Part shown: one piece after another, positions 35,918-47,049 of the stretch
Position numbering within the stretch: the first letter of the stretch is position 1
How the letters are laid out: every line of letters starts with the position of its first letter
NCBI RefSeq assembly: GCF_033568475.1
Contig: NC_133123.1
Location: 158,983,753-159,047,752 of the forward strand
Direction: 5' to 3'
DNA length: 64,000 nt
Origin: Henckelia pumila
Lineage: Eukaryota > Streptophyta > Magnoliopsida > Lamiales > Gesneriaceae
The notes under the pieces: generated by a model
Seen by the model: only the letters and a program-made list of their open reading frames with translations
The model's database searches: none
What the model was told of the DNA's origin: nothing
Translations under genes and position numbers: made by a program

Positions 35918-37773
35918 TGTTGGATAACGCGGCTTTCAGATCAAACAAGATTGATACCCGGTGCAGCGGAAGTTTAAAATTTTTATTATATGGAACGATT
36001 CCATATTGGGTATCAAATCTTTACGATTAAATTGTGTCTGTAAAAATTTAAATAACTATTATAAAATTTTTACCTTTAATCTCGAATCGAGATTCTGGAC
36101 ACCAACAGATTTCTCTGCTCTTGTTGTATCTCCCTGGAACCGATGGACGAACAGTTCTTCAATCAGGTCCACGAATAGAGATTTAATCCCTCTGATAGAT
36201 TGCACTAGAAAATCTATCAGAAGTTTTCTACGAAGAGAGTTAACGAATTTGATCCGTTAAAACCAGACTGTAATTCAAAATCACAGGCTGGAATTTTTCT
36301 CGAGTAGAGAGAGGGAGAGGGGGCGGCCACTTTAAGAAAAATAGCTTAGGGTTTTCGAAAATTTTGTGCCTGTTGTGTCTAATTTCTGTACTGCAATAAC
36401 TTATTTATAATGCAGGCCACTAACAGCTTAGGGCCCATTAGTCATAAGTTCAAGCCCGACAAGCAAAGCCCGCATGTTCAGAAATTAATATAAAATTCAT
36501 CGTGACTCCGATTGATAAACCGATTTCACCAATGTGCACAGAAACCATTTCTGCACCTTTTAAAGTCAAGATAAATTTTTCTGAATCCGAATTCAGTGAT
36601 TTCCAAAAATGGCCATCCCTATGTCATTTTAGGAAATTTTACTCCTCTACTCTTAAATAAGAAGTCCAACTTCTTCGTTCATTAAATTTAACTCTTTAAA
36701 TTTAACTATCTCAACGGGGATTAAAAATCCATTACACTGTGTGACCCTCAATGGTTCAGGGATACAGCTAGCCGTGGGCTCACAACTCCTTGTGACTCGG
36801 AACAACAATTTTCGACTTGCCCATCGAATCATGGTATGAGCGCCTAGCAACATCGCCCCATGATTCCCTAGGTATCACTGATAGTGCCTACAAGAACCAG
36901 TAGATTTTGGTTAGCGTACAGTACGGTCCCTTCATCCATATATCCCGATCGAATCAACAACCATTGGTATATCGAGAGTCGCTCGAGATTCGATAACTAT
37001 GCAATGCATCTTGAAGATCAAATAGTGACATCGCATGCGCTACTAAGAAACCATTTCTTAAATCACATCATGTACTCTGGCCAGAGATTCGTCACACTAA
37101 TATCTCCTCAGATCGCATAGGATATCCACACTCGCAAGTATGTGGTGAATCCTTGACAACAAAGCATCGACTCCTATATGTGTTGTAACTGTACCTAATC
37201 CCGACACCTGATGACCCCAATAGAGTCGGTAAACGAGTCAAAGCACAGTACTAGCATATAGAGTCTCAATGATGTTTCAAGTAATAAGGACTAATGGTGT
37301 ACAACCAAAACCGCGGACTTTATCCACTCGATAAGTGATAACCACTTGGAAAGTCCGGATAGGGTAGTTCGATCATTCATCATATGAATATCCATTTGCA
37401 TGCTTCGAATATCTCTATGTTCCTTACCAATGAAACGTGGTACTCCGCATCGCAAATGCTAGTCTCAAACTCGAGCGATCCTTATCCTTATTATCGGACG
37501 GCTCAATCGACTAGGAACAGTTTAGAATATACAGTGACTATAAGATGTGTTTCATGATAGACATCTCCATGTTCTACCACATCTTACATACACTATAGTA
37601 TATTCAAGGTCTTTATCAAAACAACAATAGTATATCACAATATAACAATATGAAGAAAGATAAAGTCATTGCCATTAATAAAAGTGTAAATTATATTAAA
37701 CAAAAGATTGTTTATACAAAGAGTCATCAAAGCCCTTATCCACAAGTTGGCTCACTGGGCACCCACTCTTTCA
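35918..37773 (-). repeat. 5' LTR of copia element C1
   Basis: 1856 nt, TGAAAGAG...CCAACA on the minus strand. It is nearly identical to the copy at 28799-30653. Confidence 0.95.
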
Positions 37774-37944
37774 GGGGCAATGATGCCTCCGAGGCGGTTC
37801 TTTGTCCTCGTCATCTCCCCATCGACCACTGAAGCTCCCTTGGCTCTCATCTCCGCGTCCAGCCATCTAGTCAAAGCAACATACTTTAAACCTCGAGATT
37901 GTTAACCTAGATCCCAAATTCAATTCATGCTCTGATGTCATACA
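37774..37944 (-). pseudogene. Start of gag and primer site of gypsy element G2
   Basis: On the minus strand, a Met start (MAGRGDESQG) opens the gag frame about 70 nt after the LTR and runs into the GGGGC duplication, beyond which the copia lies. TGACATCAGAGC next to the LTR looks like a tRNA-Met primer site with two mismatches. Confidence 0.7.
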
Positions 37945-39313
37945 TGTAGCGACCCATCCCAAAATCACTAATTAACAAAAGTTTAAAGCATGCAATCAAC
38001 TGAAAATCGGTAATAAAAAATTCCGCATAAACTTAAATACTAAAATTCAAATACTACCAGCAGAACAACCGATTCCAAAATAATTCATCAAGAATAATAA
38101 TACAACCCCATCAAAAACATAATTCTAAAATCTCAATACAGAAAATATGGAACGATACAATCCACCCCGCAGAATCAGAGACCGCTACCACCCAGTCCGT
38201 CCAACCTAACCCATGTCCCATGGAATGGAGTGTCCAGAACAAATAACCATGGACGTGAGAAAATAATTCCCAGTACGAATATAAGAGTATAAAGGTTCTA
38301 TGAATGCAAATGCAAGTGAAGGGTGTCAGGAAACCTATCCAGAACACTGTTCAGTCAAAGGCTCCATGGTATGTATCATACTGGGCCGTCGCATCAGGAG
38401 GTACTCCCATACCATAAACCGTGGACGTATCCGGATCCAACACTATGGTATCCATCCACAAAATATAGCGGGGCTTAGTTACCCTCTATAGGTAGTATCA
38501 ATGAAATACAGGCTCAACGTGCCAATGCATGCAACATAATATCTGTGACATAATAAATGCACATATAATCAATGCCACATAAAACATGCAAACATAGAAC
38601 ATGCATATTCAACCAGGGTATCTCGGATAGTACGTCCATACCTCAAAGCAAGCAACCTGGCGATACAAGTCCTCTAGTACAAGCCTATAAGTAGACAATC
38701 ATTGTACTATTTATCCTCTAAAAGCCTTAATTAGACTAATAGATACTCACTTAAACTAATCTGATTCCAGTACAATACCAGCGTCCGTCGATAGCCCATT
38801 GATGGCGATATCCACAAAACATGGGAGCAACTCCGGTACAACTCCGGCAGCGCTCTGTGCCCCTTGAACTTCGAGAAGAACGCCTAAAAGACCCTAAAAT
38901 TGAGCTAGAATGAGATAGGGAAGTTGGGAAATTGGAAATTGAAAATGGCACTCTCGGCATCTATTTATAGACACAGATCGGATGGTCCAATCTCTGAGAT
39001 CGTATCGTCCGATCTCCTCCATTCAACCTCCTCCGAACACTTGTCCAACCATATTCGGACTCTTATCTGAACGCGATCCTATCGTCCGATCTCCTCGGAG
39101 CCTCCAAACTCCAACATAGATTCCGAACTATTCGGATGGTCTGATCCCTTGGCTTAGCTTGGTTTGGATCATCCGAACTCCCGAACACTTGAAACTTCCC
39201 CGAACCATTTTTGAACGTCCTGAATCCAATTTTTCACTCATTTAACTCATTTAAAAGCTTTTTAATCATGTTTTAGAAAATATATTAGTTAAATTAATAG
39301 TCGGGCTACTACA
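37945..39313 (-). repeat. 5' LTR of gypsy element G2
   Basis: 1369 nt. On the minus strand it starts TGTAGTAGCCCGACTA and ends GGGTCGCTACA. It has a TATA box at 38961-38970 and, upstream of it, degenerate direct repeats around 'gatcggatggtcc' and 'atcctatcgtccgatctcc' (about 38975-39110). The first twelve bases match the LTR of G1. Confidence 0.85.
38961..38970 (-). promoter_or_regulatory. TATA box of the G2 LTR promoter
   Basis: The minus strand reads CTATAAATAG about 345 nt into the LTR, a position comparable to the TATA box in the G1 LTR. Confidence 0.65.
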
Positions 39314-39800
39314 CAAACAATGAGGCAACGGTTGTAGACAGGCTCTGAACTCTAATTCTCCAGTAATAATTTTGGGTAACATTCGGATTTCTTAAATTCC
39401 TTGTTGGTTGTGCATTTCTTGACAAAATACAATTTTTGATATGCTCCAGATGGCTCTGAGAATGTTGTTTCTTATATCAGAAGTCTTTCCTTAAGATCGT
39501 TGTAAGATGCTAGCTTGTGATATTAAACGGTCGAGGGTAGCTTGTCTGGACCAGGCGAGTACATCTTGAGATAGTAAATAGTGATCGGTTGAGGGATATG
39601 ACTTATAGCTAACCGGTCGAGGAGTCTCTTGATAGTAGCTAGGTAATGTCCAGTTTTTATTTCTAGCGGTCGATAACTGTTTTACATAGAAAAGACAACA
39701 AGATCTACAACAATGATTTATTGTTTTGTTATCACCAAAACTTAGGGATTAAAAAATTTCTCCTTTTGGTGATGACAAAACTTATTCCCCAAGATGAATA
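39314..39800 (-). repeat. Probable decayed 3' LTR end of an unidentified retroelement
   Basis: On the minus strand, a purine-rich stretch (ACCAAAAGGAGAAATT, about 39742-39757) is followed by GTTTTGGTGATAACAAAAC, the kind of start seen in some copia LTRs. Downstream sequence carries repeated 'TCGACCG' phrases. No matching partner LTR could be identified. Confidence 0.35.
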
Positions 39801-39841
39801 ATGATGTTGAATAAATAATGAATTTATTAAGAAAATGAATT

Positions 39842-42634
39842 TCATTGCCAAAAGACGATAAGAGATAGACGTATTACACCTAGTGGAGAATTAATGCAAC
39901 ATAAAAAATATATATATATAATATATCTATCTTCTAAACCAGCTGCTTCATCTAGAGCTTCTTTCTCATCTTCTTTTCTCATCCTCATTTCTTTTCCACC
40001 GTGATGCTTCAATATTTTTCCCATGAGCTCGTTTAGCTTCCTCTGCTTTGCGACGCTCTTCTTCCCCTTTTTTGGCATCACCCTGGGACAAATGATCAAG
40101 TATTTCACTAAGCTGAGACCCAAGGTCTTCTTGAATGGTATCCATCCGTGCATCAATTTGAGCACCTAACACCACATGTAATGTGTTTATAATAGTGTTC
40201 ATGTTCTGATTAAAAAGCTGATCAATCTGAGTTAATTGGCCCGAGATGGTGGCAACAACATTGATGGTGTCATATTTATTGATTTTAACTATCTGTGCAC
40301 ACCTTTGGATTTCTTGAAGAAGAGCAGATGTCTTGGACATGATGGCTTTGCGAGAGTCAGTAATTCCAGCGATGGTTGCGGCCAAGTGAGCATCCAAAGA
40401 TTATATGATGTGTCTGAGTGCTTCCAGATGATCATACACATCTTATCAAGTTCTTGATCATCATTGAATGTGGTATGATCATATGGGACTTTTGTATTGG
40501 CCTCATCTTCATCATCAAATTCAGAATTTGTGCGGAAGCCGCTGGTTTGATCGTTATGTTCCATTTCTTGAGCACCTGAAGTGCCTTCTTTTTATGGTAA
40601 GACAGGTGAAGCATCATGTGTTTCTGTGTCATCCTCAGGAGGAATGGATAGATGTTGAGATTGAGTTTCATCAAAAGTAGAGACAGGAATTACTGGAGGA
40701 GAAACTGGGGTGGGATGAAATGGCCGGTCGAGAGACTTTGAAGGTTGCTCTTAAAATACAGTCTCTGGAGATGGGATCATTCGACCAAAATTGTGTCCAT
40801 GGGTTTCCTGGTCTTTGAAAAGCTCAAACTCCATCATAGACTTAATCACTTCATCCAGCGTGGTCAAGAAATTTTTGAAAGAGAGGTCTCTAATGCAGGA
40901 CCTGTTGAAATGATAGGAGATGCGAGAGTAAGAGGTACCTGAGACTGATCACTTGAAGAAGTGCCAGTGGATAAGGTGGCAGGAGCAATCTGAGATGTAG
41001 CCTGAGAATATGAAGCAACACTCAATGGGGAGGCTGGTTTGTTGTCTCCTTGTCTTCAGTCACAGGGAAAGGAGGCTGATTTGCAACATCATCTCGAATG
41101 CCTAGAAAAATTTCTTCTTCTGGTCTGAAGATTGGCTTTCCTTCTTCACCTTCATCCTGAGCCCCCATGGTGGAGAACATTTCCATGGCTTCCTTGACAT
41201 ATGCATTTACATATGCATCTGTGAGAATGGAACCTATCTCGTATTCCACTCTACGATCATGAAACACTTTAGCGGTCACGGTAGAACTTTGACTCAAACA
41301 TTCCAACACTTCAAAATCGTCAAGAACAGTCATATTATTTTTATCAAAGACATTTTTTCGTCGAGCAATGATGTAACAGATCAAAATTTTGCGGAGTTGG
41401 AAATCAACGAGTCTTCTTCTCCCCAAAGCTGACTCAATACTATTAGAGGAATGTGATGATGAGCATTTTATATTCCAGTTTGGCCAACTTGGCCAAATTC
41501 CTCTCCTTAAAAATCTGAGAGAAATGAATCTAAGTTCTATGCATGAACCAGTCATTAGAATCTCTTAACTTTCGTCTAACAGCTCGATGAATTTGAAATA
41601 AGATGAGAGTTTCTTTAACCTCAACAACTGATGTTGTCTTCTTTCTTGATATTAATCGTTGGTCGAGTAGTAGAAGTCCTTGGAGCGATAGAAGCAATGG
41701 GTTCCTTGACCATTGTTGGTTCAGGAAAAGATGTTTCTTCGACCGATGATTGTTGACCAGTGGGTGGTATAACTAGTCATGGAACTGAGGTAACATCAGA
41801 CAATGATTATAACTTTTTTTTTTATTTTTGGGTTAATCGCGGCTTCTCTTATTCTTTTGGCTTCACCTTCTTTCTGAGCAAGTGAGGGAGTATCAAAAAC
41901 TTGATAGAGTGATGCATTATCCAGAGTTTCTTCATCGTCTTATGAGTCAAAGATGAATTTGCGTTTAAGTGGCTTGGAATGATTTTTCTTGGCCTTAATC
42001 ACCCGCTCAACACTAATCTCCTACTTGATTTATCGGATATTGTCAGCAGTCACTTCATTTTTTTTCAAGAATTTGTGTATGTTGGCCGTATTTAGACATT
42101 TTATGATCGAAGAGGCTTAGTAATAGAGAGATCAACATTGAGTAAGCTCAAAATGTGGCAGATTTGCAACGCATAGCTTTCTGACTGACCCTTGAATTTG
42201 GTCATTTCACATAGAGTTCCATAGAGAATGTCATACAAGTTGATATTTATGTTAGAAGCGATAGAATCCATGTATTGAAACTTCTCCAAGGTTATCTTGT
42301 CATAGGAATCGGCACGAGCAAGCAATGTTTTGGCCGCAATGTTGGCTAACAGTCTGTAAGGTACCTTGATGTCTTGTTTGAGTGCTGGGGTTTTGATTGG
42401 GGCTCCATCGAGAGAGAATTCTATAGTCCAGTGTAAACCAATTCCATTTAGTAGTTTGGAGCATTTAAATAAACCCTTGTTGTGCAACTCAAATGCATCT
42501 TGTAAAAACTTTTGATCGAAGAAGTAATTTGTTCTATTGATAGTGTAGAACATCTTTCCATGTTCCAAATGAGCAGAGAAAAATAATTGTTTGACAGCCA
42601 AAAGATTGAATGTGGAGCAACCATCGAGTTCCAA
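39842..42634 (-). pseudogene. Decayed retroelement-associated ORFs of unknown function
   Basis: Minus-strand pieces appear in order: 42101-42634 (177 residues, opening MELDGCSTFNLLAVKQ; regular helix-rich pattern, no catalytic motif), a stop-ridden stretch 41840-42100 that continues the same protein (FLKKNEVTADNIR, then KPLKRKFIFDS), 41022-41555, 40289-40564 (acidic, FDDEDEANTK) and 39966-40397 (coiled-coil type ending in a KKGEEERRKAEEAK run). Several frames are shifted. They look like parts of one long accessory protein, resembling repeat-borne hypothetical proteins annotated in some Lamiales genomes as I remember them. No reverse transcriptase is present nearby. Function unknown. Confidence 0.5.
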
Positions 42635-43179
42635 GGTATGTATTTTGGATCAAAATTTTGGTGATCTGTGAATAAGAAGGATACGACAAAGCACAATTAA
42701 AAGCACAGAGAATGCAAAAAAATAATTTATGAAAACGTGATAAAGGTGAGAGCAAAAGATAGAAAATATATATAGGGTTATATAGGCTAGTGTTGGGTGT
42801 CCATGTGGCAGTACGATTATGGTTTTTGAAATTTGAAAATTTTGAAATGGGAGCGGTAGATAACCGTAAATTTAAAAAAAATGCAACACCGTTAATGCCC
42901 ATATACACCTTTTAATATGGTAATGAATAAAATTAATGACAACCATTAAGATAACATCACAACCTTCCAAAGATGTCCCTCGACTGGTGTTCAGAGAAAT
43001 CTTTGTATCGGGTGACACTCAAAGTTTTACGGGCATGTCATAAGTATTTTCATCATTAGGCACACAAGAAACATATATGGCAATTAATTAATGAAAATAT
43101 CTCTGCAAAATACTCAGACTTATGCAAGATAGATGGCAAGAAGACAAACAGTGGTTCGACTATCCACCTACTATCTCTT

Positions 43180-43481
43180 TTGTATATAAAAGCGTAGTAG
43201 TTTCTTTAGGTCAAGACACAAAATTTCAAAGAATTATAAGATAAGAAAATAATGCCAAGATCAGTTTATCAAGCAGTCCAATGTTATCAGATCTAGAGGC
43301 AAAGCTTCACAGGGCCATATTTGAAGAAAGAAAGTCCAATTATGAAGAGACCGTTTTTCACCAAACAATGCAGACTTGGATCCGGATTGAGAGCCTAAGG
43401 AAGTTTAGGGAAACCTTTTTCCCTCTTCTCACTCCAACGGCCACCAGGTGGTTGAAGGCCAAAGAGAGAAGATATAAGTGA
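43180..43481 (+). pseudogene. Plus-strand ORF with upstream TATA, unknown function
   Basis: TGTATATAAAAGCG at about 43180-43194 could be a plus-strand TATA box. The ORF at 43281-43481 (66 residues: AKLHRAIFEERKSNYEE, then FPLLTPTATRWLKAKERR) is charged and probably helical, then stops; the same frame stays open for another 200 nt afterwards. It faces the minus-strand ORFs at 39842-42634. I do not recognise a family and treat it as a decayed accessory ORF of a retroelement. Confidence 0.4.
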
Positions 43482-43604
43482 TTGTTGGGAACCACCAGCA
43501 CTGAGGACATATTCAAGCCTGAAGGTGTCCTACTCCTGATCCTCTTAACTGAGCAGAAGGAACTAAAGAGGATCTCTGATGATTATTGGTTTGGGGGTCC
43601 TTTT

Positions 43605-43616
43605 GCTCTGATACCA
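43605..43616 (-). other. tRNA-Met-type primer-binding site of a decayed element
   Basis: The minus strand reads TGGTATCAGAGC, the start of an initiator tRNA-Met primer site, five bases after a possible LTR terminus (...CCGATCCCCA at 43622). Confidence 0.6.
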
Positions 43617-43621
43617 CTTTA

Positions 43622-44836
43622 TGGGGATCGGTTTGGGGGGTGGTCTTCCTCAACTGATTTTAATATAGTAGTTGACCCTTGAAATACTTGATTGAGTTCA
43701 GTTCTTGGTCAACTGAATTTCTTCCTTCTCATGTGTCTATGTAAATCAATCAACTTAGATAAGTGCGTAATGAGGTTGACTAACAGATTGAACTTCTTAC
43801 AATATGGCTCTGCTGATTGTGTGTGTGTGTGTGTTCAACCGAAAGTTAAATAACACGAATATTTGTTTCTGGATGTTCGGAGACTAAATTGCTCTTACGT
43901 CACTCCTTATTTGACCTCGGAAGGATTCACTCTAGAAAACTTTGAATATTACACCATTTACAGGAGTCCACTCTAAGACTAGGACTTACATTCAACTTCC
44001 TATCTCAAAACTCTTAGACTCAAAAACTCAGCCCTCGACTGATCCTTGTTACAACGAGGTTTGCTGCACCTCATCTGATATGCTAGTACAAATCAATTGG
44101 TCAGTATTCAACTGACTTTACAACACTTGTATTACAACTAAACACTTCGCACAATATGATCCTAACTGATCTGATATGCTTTATGTGTGTGCTTGTATTC
44201 TTCGGATCTTGATATAATTTTTGATATAAGCTTGAACTCCTCGACTGAATGTCTGTGAGTAAAGTGAAGGTGTTTAGTTTATCTCTTGATAACTTGAATT
44301 TGTTTTGTGAGTTCTTCTTGGAGCCGGCTGCTTCTTCAAGCTGCCTTTGATCTATATTTATAAGTGGATTGTAATGGCTCTTTCAATTCAAATTGTGGTC
44401 GTTATCTTGTCTTGTCTGCTACCTCGTACTTCTCTGACATGAAGGTATACTCTTGAGCTATGTAGCTTTACGACATCGGCTATGTACTGGAAACTGTATC
44501 CAAATAAACTATACTATTATCTCAAATTCAGTCTTTTTCATGTAGTCTTGGATGGTTCAGTCTTGCATCTGTCCAGTCTTGGTAATTCAGTTTTGCTCGC
44601 TGGAACATTTAGGCCTACTGGAAGATTGATTAAGTTTAGCTCCCTAAATTGAATGTAGTTTCCTTAGATAAACTCAGTTGGGTTGTCTTGACCGATTGAT
44701 GACTTCAGTTTGGCTCTGATCAAATTTAACTCGGTTTAGGCAAAGTTGCAGTTTGGATCACTCTTCAGTTTGGTTCGCACTTTAGTTAGGCTCTGAATTA
44801 TGTCCAATATACGTTTTCAGTTCGGCTTTTAAACAA
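43622..44836 (-). repeat. Probable LTR next to the 43605 primer site
   Basis: The interval is bounded by TGGGGATCGG at the left and ...TTTTAAACA at the right. On the minus strand it contains a TATA-like CTTATAAATATAG near 44350-44362. It is rich in repeated phrases of the type 'tcagtcttg' and 'caactga'. The right limit is a guess, and no second copy is present in the window. Confidence 0.4.
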
Positions 44837-45562
44837 TAACTTTAAGGCCCGAGATTATTTGATTTAATTCGAGATTATTTAATTTTAATTCGAGAATATT
44901 TAATTTAAAAATTTTTAGAGTTTAGATTTAAATTCTAATATTCTTAAATTATTTAGGATTGAAATTGAATTAAAAAGAGGGACGATGATTGAATTGCAAA
45001 TAGTGAAGATTTTAGGGGCTAAAGTGCAAAATTGGCATTTAGTGGAGGACACTTGTCTTGCTATTGAGATGACCGAGTATGTGTGTCTTCCATATCAAAT
45101 TTTCATCAGATTTGAGCACCAAAAGTCGAGACCTTCTTTAAATTTCAGATTCCAAGCTTTCTTCTTCATTTTGAAAATTAGATATCTTTTGATCCGGCCG
45201 TCCGATTTTTAATCCGGAGATAGTTTTGGAATCCTTGAAAGAAGAGATTCGATTTGGTGTAAGTATTCTGATGATTCAACATATTTCGAGATTGTGTATG
45301 TGAAGAAATCATATTATGATCATGTATTTGTGTTCTTGAGTTTGTATGTCTTATCGTATCGAAGTCGGATCGAAGATTGGATACCGTTTTAATTTGATTT
45401 GATTTTCCAGTCTATTTTCAAAATTTAGACAATCTGAATTGCTTATTTATTGATGATATATTGCTGCTATGTGATTTATATGATTGTTGGATTGAATTCG
45501 ATATAGTTTCGGTTATCGATTTTCAGTCGCCACGCCGCCGGTTTATGATTTGAAGTCGTTTT
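44837..45562 (+). repeat. Fragment of a gypsy-type LTR
   Basis: The sequence after 44837 ('cccgagattatttgattt...', then 'ggctaaagtgcaaaattgg', then 'gatccggccgtccgattttt') resembles, in the opposite orientation, the LTR region at 60278-62884 ('ggccaaagtgcaattt' on its minus strand). No coding is recognised; ORF 44985-45212 is a by-product. It is cut at 45563 by a copia LTR. Confidence 0.4.
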
Positions 45563-46201
45563 TGTTGGGCTTGGTTGGTGTCTCCAAGCTTTGTGTGGAC
45601 TTCCTTAATAGGTGGCGGCCCAAATTATCTTTTATAATGGACTGAATAACTCAAGCCTCAAATGCAGTTGGTTAGTTGCAACAGTTAGCTTGGTAACCGG
45701 CTAGCCGATCTAGCTGGTGCATGGATTGCTAGGGAGTGAGGGATGCTACCGGTTCTTATAAAAGTGATATATAAGCTGCAGGGAGTTACTATTGAAAGGG
45801 CTACGAACACATATACAAGTCATAATAATCGCAACACTCTCGAGAGAAGGAGATACAAGGCAGAAGATTGAAAACAAGAATAGGTGCCAAGAGAATAGGG
45901 ATCTTGATGTATTCTTTGTCTATACATTCTGAATACTTGTATTGTAAACTTCTCGATTAAATCAATAAAGTTGATTTTGGGTTCCTCCGTGGATGTAGGT
46001 CATGCAAATGGCTGAACCACATAATTGAAAGTGTTCTTTATTGTTCTTTCGAGTTTTCATATTATTGATTGTGTTCTTGGTGATTCGGATGAACTTTTGG
46101 AAGTATTGAGTTGGTGATTGACTGATATCTTTGAATCTTCTGTTATCATTCATTGGTGTTGGTTCACAAGTGTATTTCGAATTCATTGTTTTAATTCTAC
46201 A
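45563..46201 (+). repeat. 5' LTR of copia element C2
   Basis: 639 nt from TGTTGGGC to TTCTACA. It holds a TATA box (CTTATAAAAG, 45755-45764) and an AATAAA polyadenylation signal (45964-45969), the expected U3-R order. Confidence 0.75.
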
Positions 46202-46221
46202 ATTGGCGCCGTCTGTGGGAA
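46202..46221 (+). other. Primer-binding site of C2, not the initiator-Met type
   Basis: ATTGGCGCCGTCTGTGGGAA follows the LTR directly. A tRNA ending ...GGCGCCA would pair with TGGCGCC. This differs from the TGGTATCAGAGC sites of the other elements here. Confidence 0.6.
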
Positions 46222-46230
46222 TCGAAACGA

Positions 46231-47049
46231 ATGGAAATTGGAACTATGAAATTCGATATAGAGAAGTTCACGGGAAAGAATGACTTCTCACTTTGGCGTA
46301 TTAAGATGCGAGCCATCTTGATTCAGCAGGGATGGTTAGATGCTCTACAGAAAATAGAAGGGTCGTCTACTTATGAAAAGGACAGGATTGAAATTTTGGA
46401 GAAAGCATATAGTGCGATAATCTTGTGCCTGGGTGACAAGCCCCTTCGAGAAGTATGTAGGAAGACCTCTGCAGCTACTGTGTGGAACAAACTGGAAAGC
46501 TTGTACATGACAAAGTCTCTTGCCAACCAGTTATATATGAATCAAATGCTATATTCATTTATTATAAGAGAGGATAAGGCACTGGATGATCAGATAGATG
46601 AATATACCAAAATTCTTGATGATCTTGAGAATATTGAGGTCAAACTTGAAGAAGAAGACAAGGCTCTAATCCTGTTGAATGCATTGCCTAAGAAGTATGA
46701 AAACTTTAGAGATGCCTTGTTGTATGGAAGAGAGCAAACAATTCATTTGGAGGAAGTAATGTCTGCAATACAATCGAAGGAACTCCAAAGGAAAACTAAT
46801 GAAAGTGCAGAATCTCAAGGGGAAAGCCTGACTGCTCGAGGAAGATCAGATAAAAGGGTTTATAGTGGCAAAAAGTTTACATCTAGATCAAGAAGCCAGG
46901 GGAGAGGTCATATAAGAAACACTGGAAATCTGAAATGCTTTATATGTCATAAGGAGGGCCATTTTAAAAGGAATTGCCCTGAAAGGGCAAGAAATATGAT
47001 ACTCCAAAAAAAGATGGATCAGCTGTTGTTGTATCTGATGGATATGAGT
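46231..47049 (+). pseudogene. Copia gag of element C2, 3' end cut
   Basis: The open frame from MEIGTMKFDIEKF begins 29 nt after the LTR. It shows the copia gag fold (FSLWRIKMRAILIQQGW near residue 20, then LYMTKSLANQLYMNQML, then LLNALPKKYENF) and a CCHC zinc knuckle CFICHKEGHFKRNC near residue 245. A basic Arg/Ser/Gly-rich region precedes the knuckle. The last residues before the stop at 47056-47058 come from read-through into gypsy DNA. Gag would form the particle shell; without pol this copy is not autonomous. Confidence 0.85.

Larger units (their letters stand above)
28799..37773 (-). mobile_element. Ty1/copia retrotransposon with two LTRs and a 5-bp target duplication (element C1)
   Basis: The minus-strand element has its 5' LTR at 35918-37773 and 3' LTR at 28799-30653. 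The 5 bp before (28794-28798) and after (37774-37778) are both GGGGC, the target-site duplication. The tRNA-Met primer site, a GC-rich leader, protease to RNase H coding and a polypurine tract are all in the expected order. The LTRs (1855 and 1856 nt) differ at roughly fifteen sites by my reading, i.e. about 99% identity, so insertion was recent compared with G2. Coding is nevertheless broken. Confidence 0.95.
25289..39313 (-). mobile_element. Ty3/gypsy retrotransposon (element G2), interrupted by G1 and a copia element
   Basis: Minus-strand element read from its 5' LTR (39313 down to 37945) through a primer site, the start of gag (37944-37774), a copia insertion (28799-37773), the rest of gag, protease, RT, RNase H and integrase, stopping in the integrase at 25289. 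The remaining integrase, chromodomain and 3' LTR are missing. The gag reading frame is continuous across the copia insertion once the duplicated GGGGC target is allowed for, so the copia is younger than G2. Confidence 0.85.
45563..47049 (+). mobile_element. Ty1/copia retrotransposon, 3'-truncated (element C2)
   Basis: A 5' LTR (45563-46201), a primer site, and a gag ORF on the plus strand. The element ends inside or just after gag at 47050, where minus-strand gypsy sequence (element G3) begins without any LTR border or target duplication. Protease, integrase, RT and the 3' LTR are missing. Confidence 0.8.

Noticed and set aside
28799-37773. Long direct repeats that might suggest a segmental duplication
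   Set aside because: They are LTRs: TG...CA ends, primer site, polypurine tract and a 5-bp target duplication.
44985-45212. 75-residue plus-strand ORF
   Set aside because: Lies in a gypsy LTR-like fragment and has no motif.
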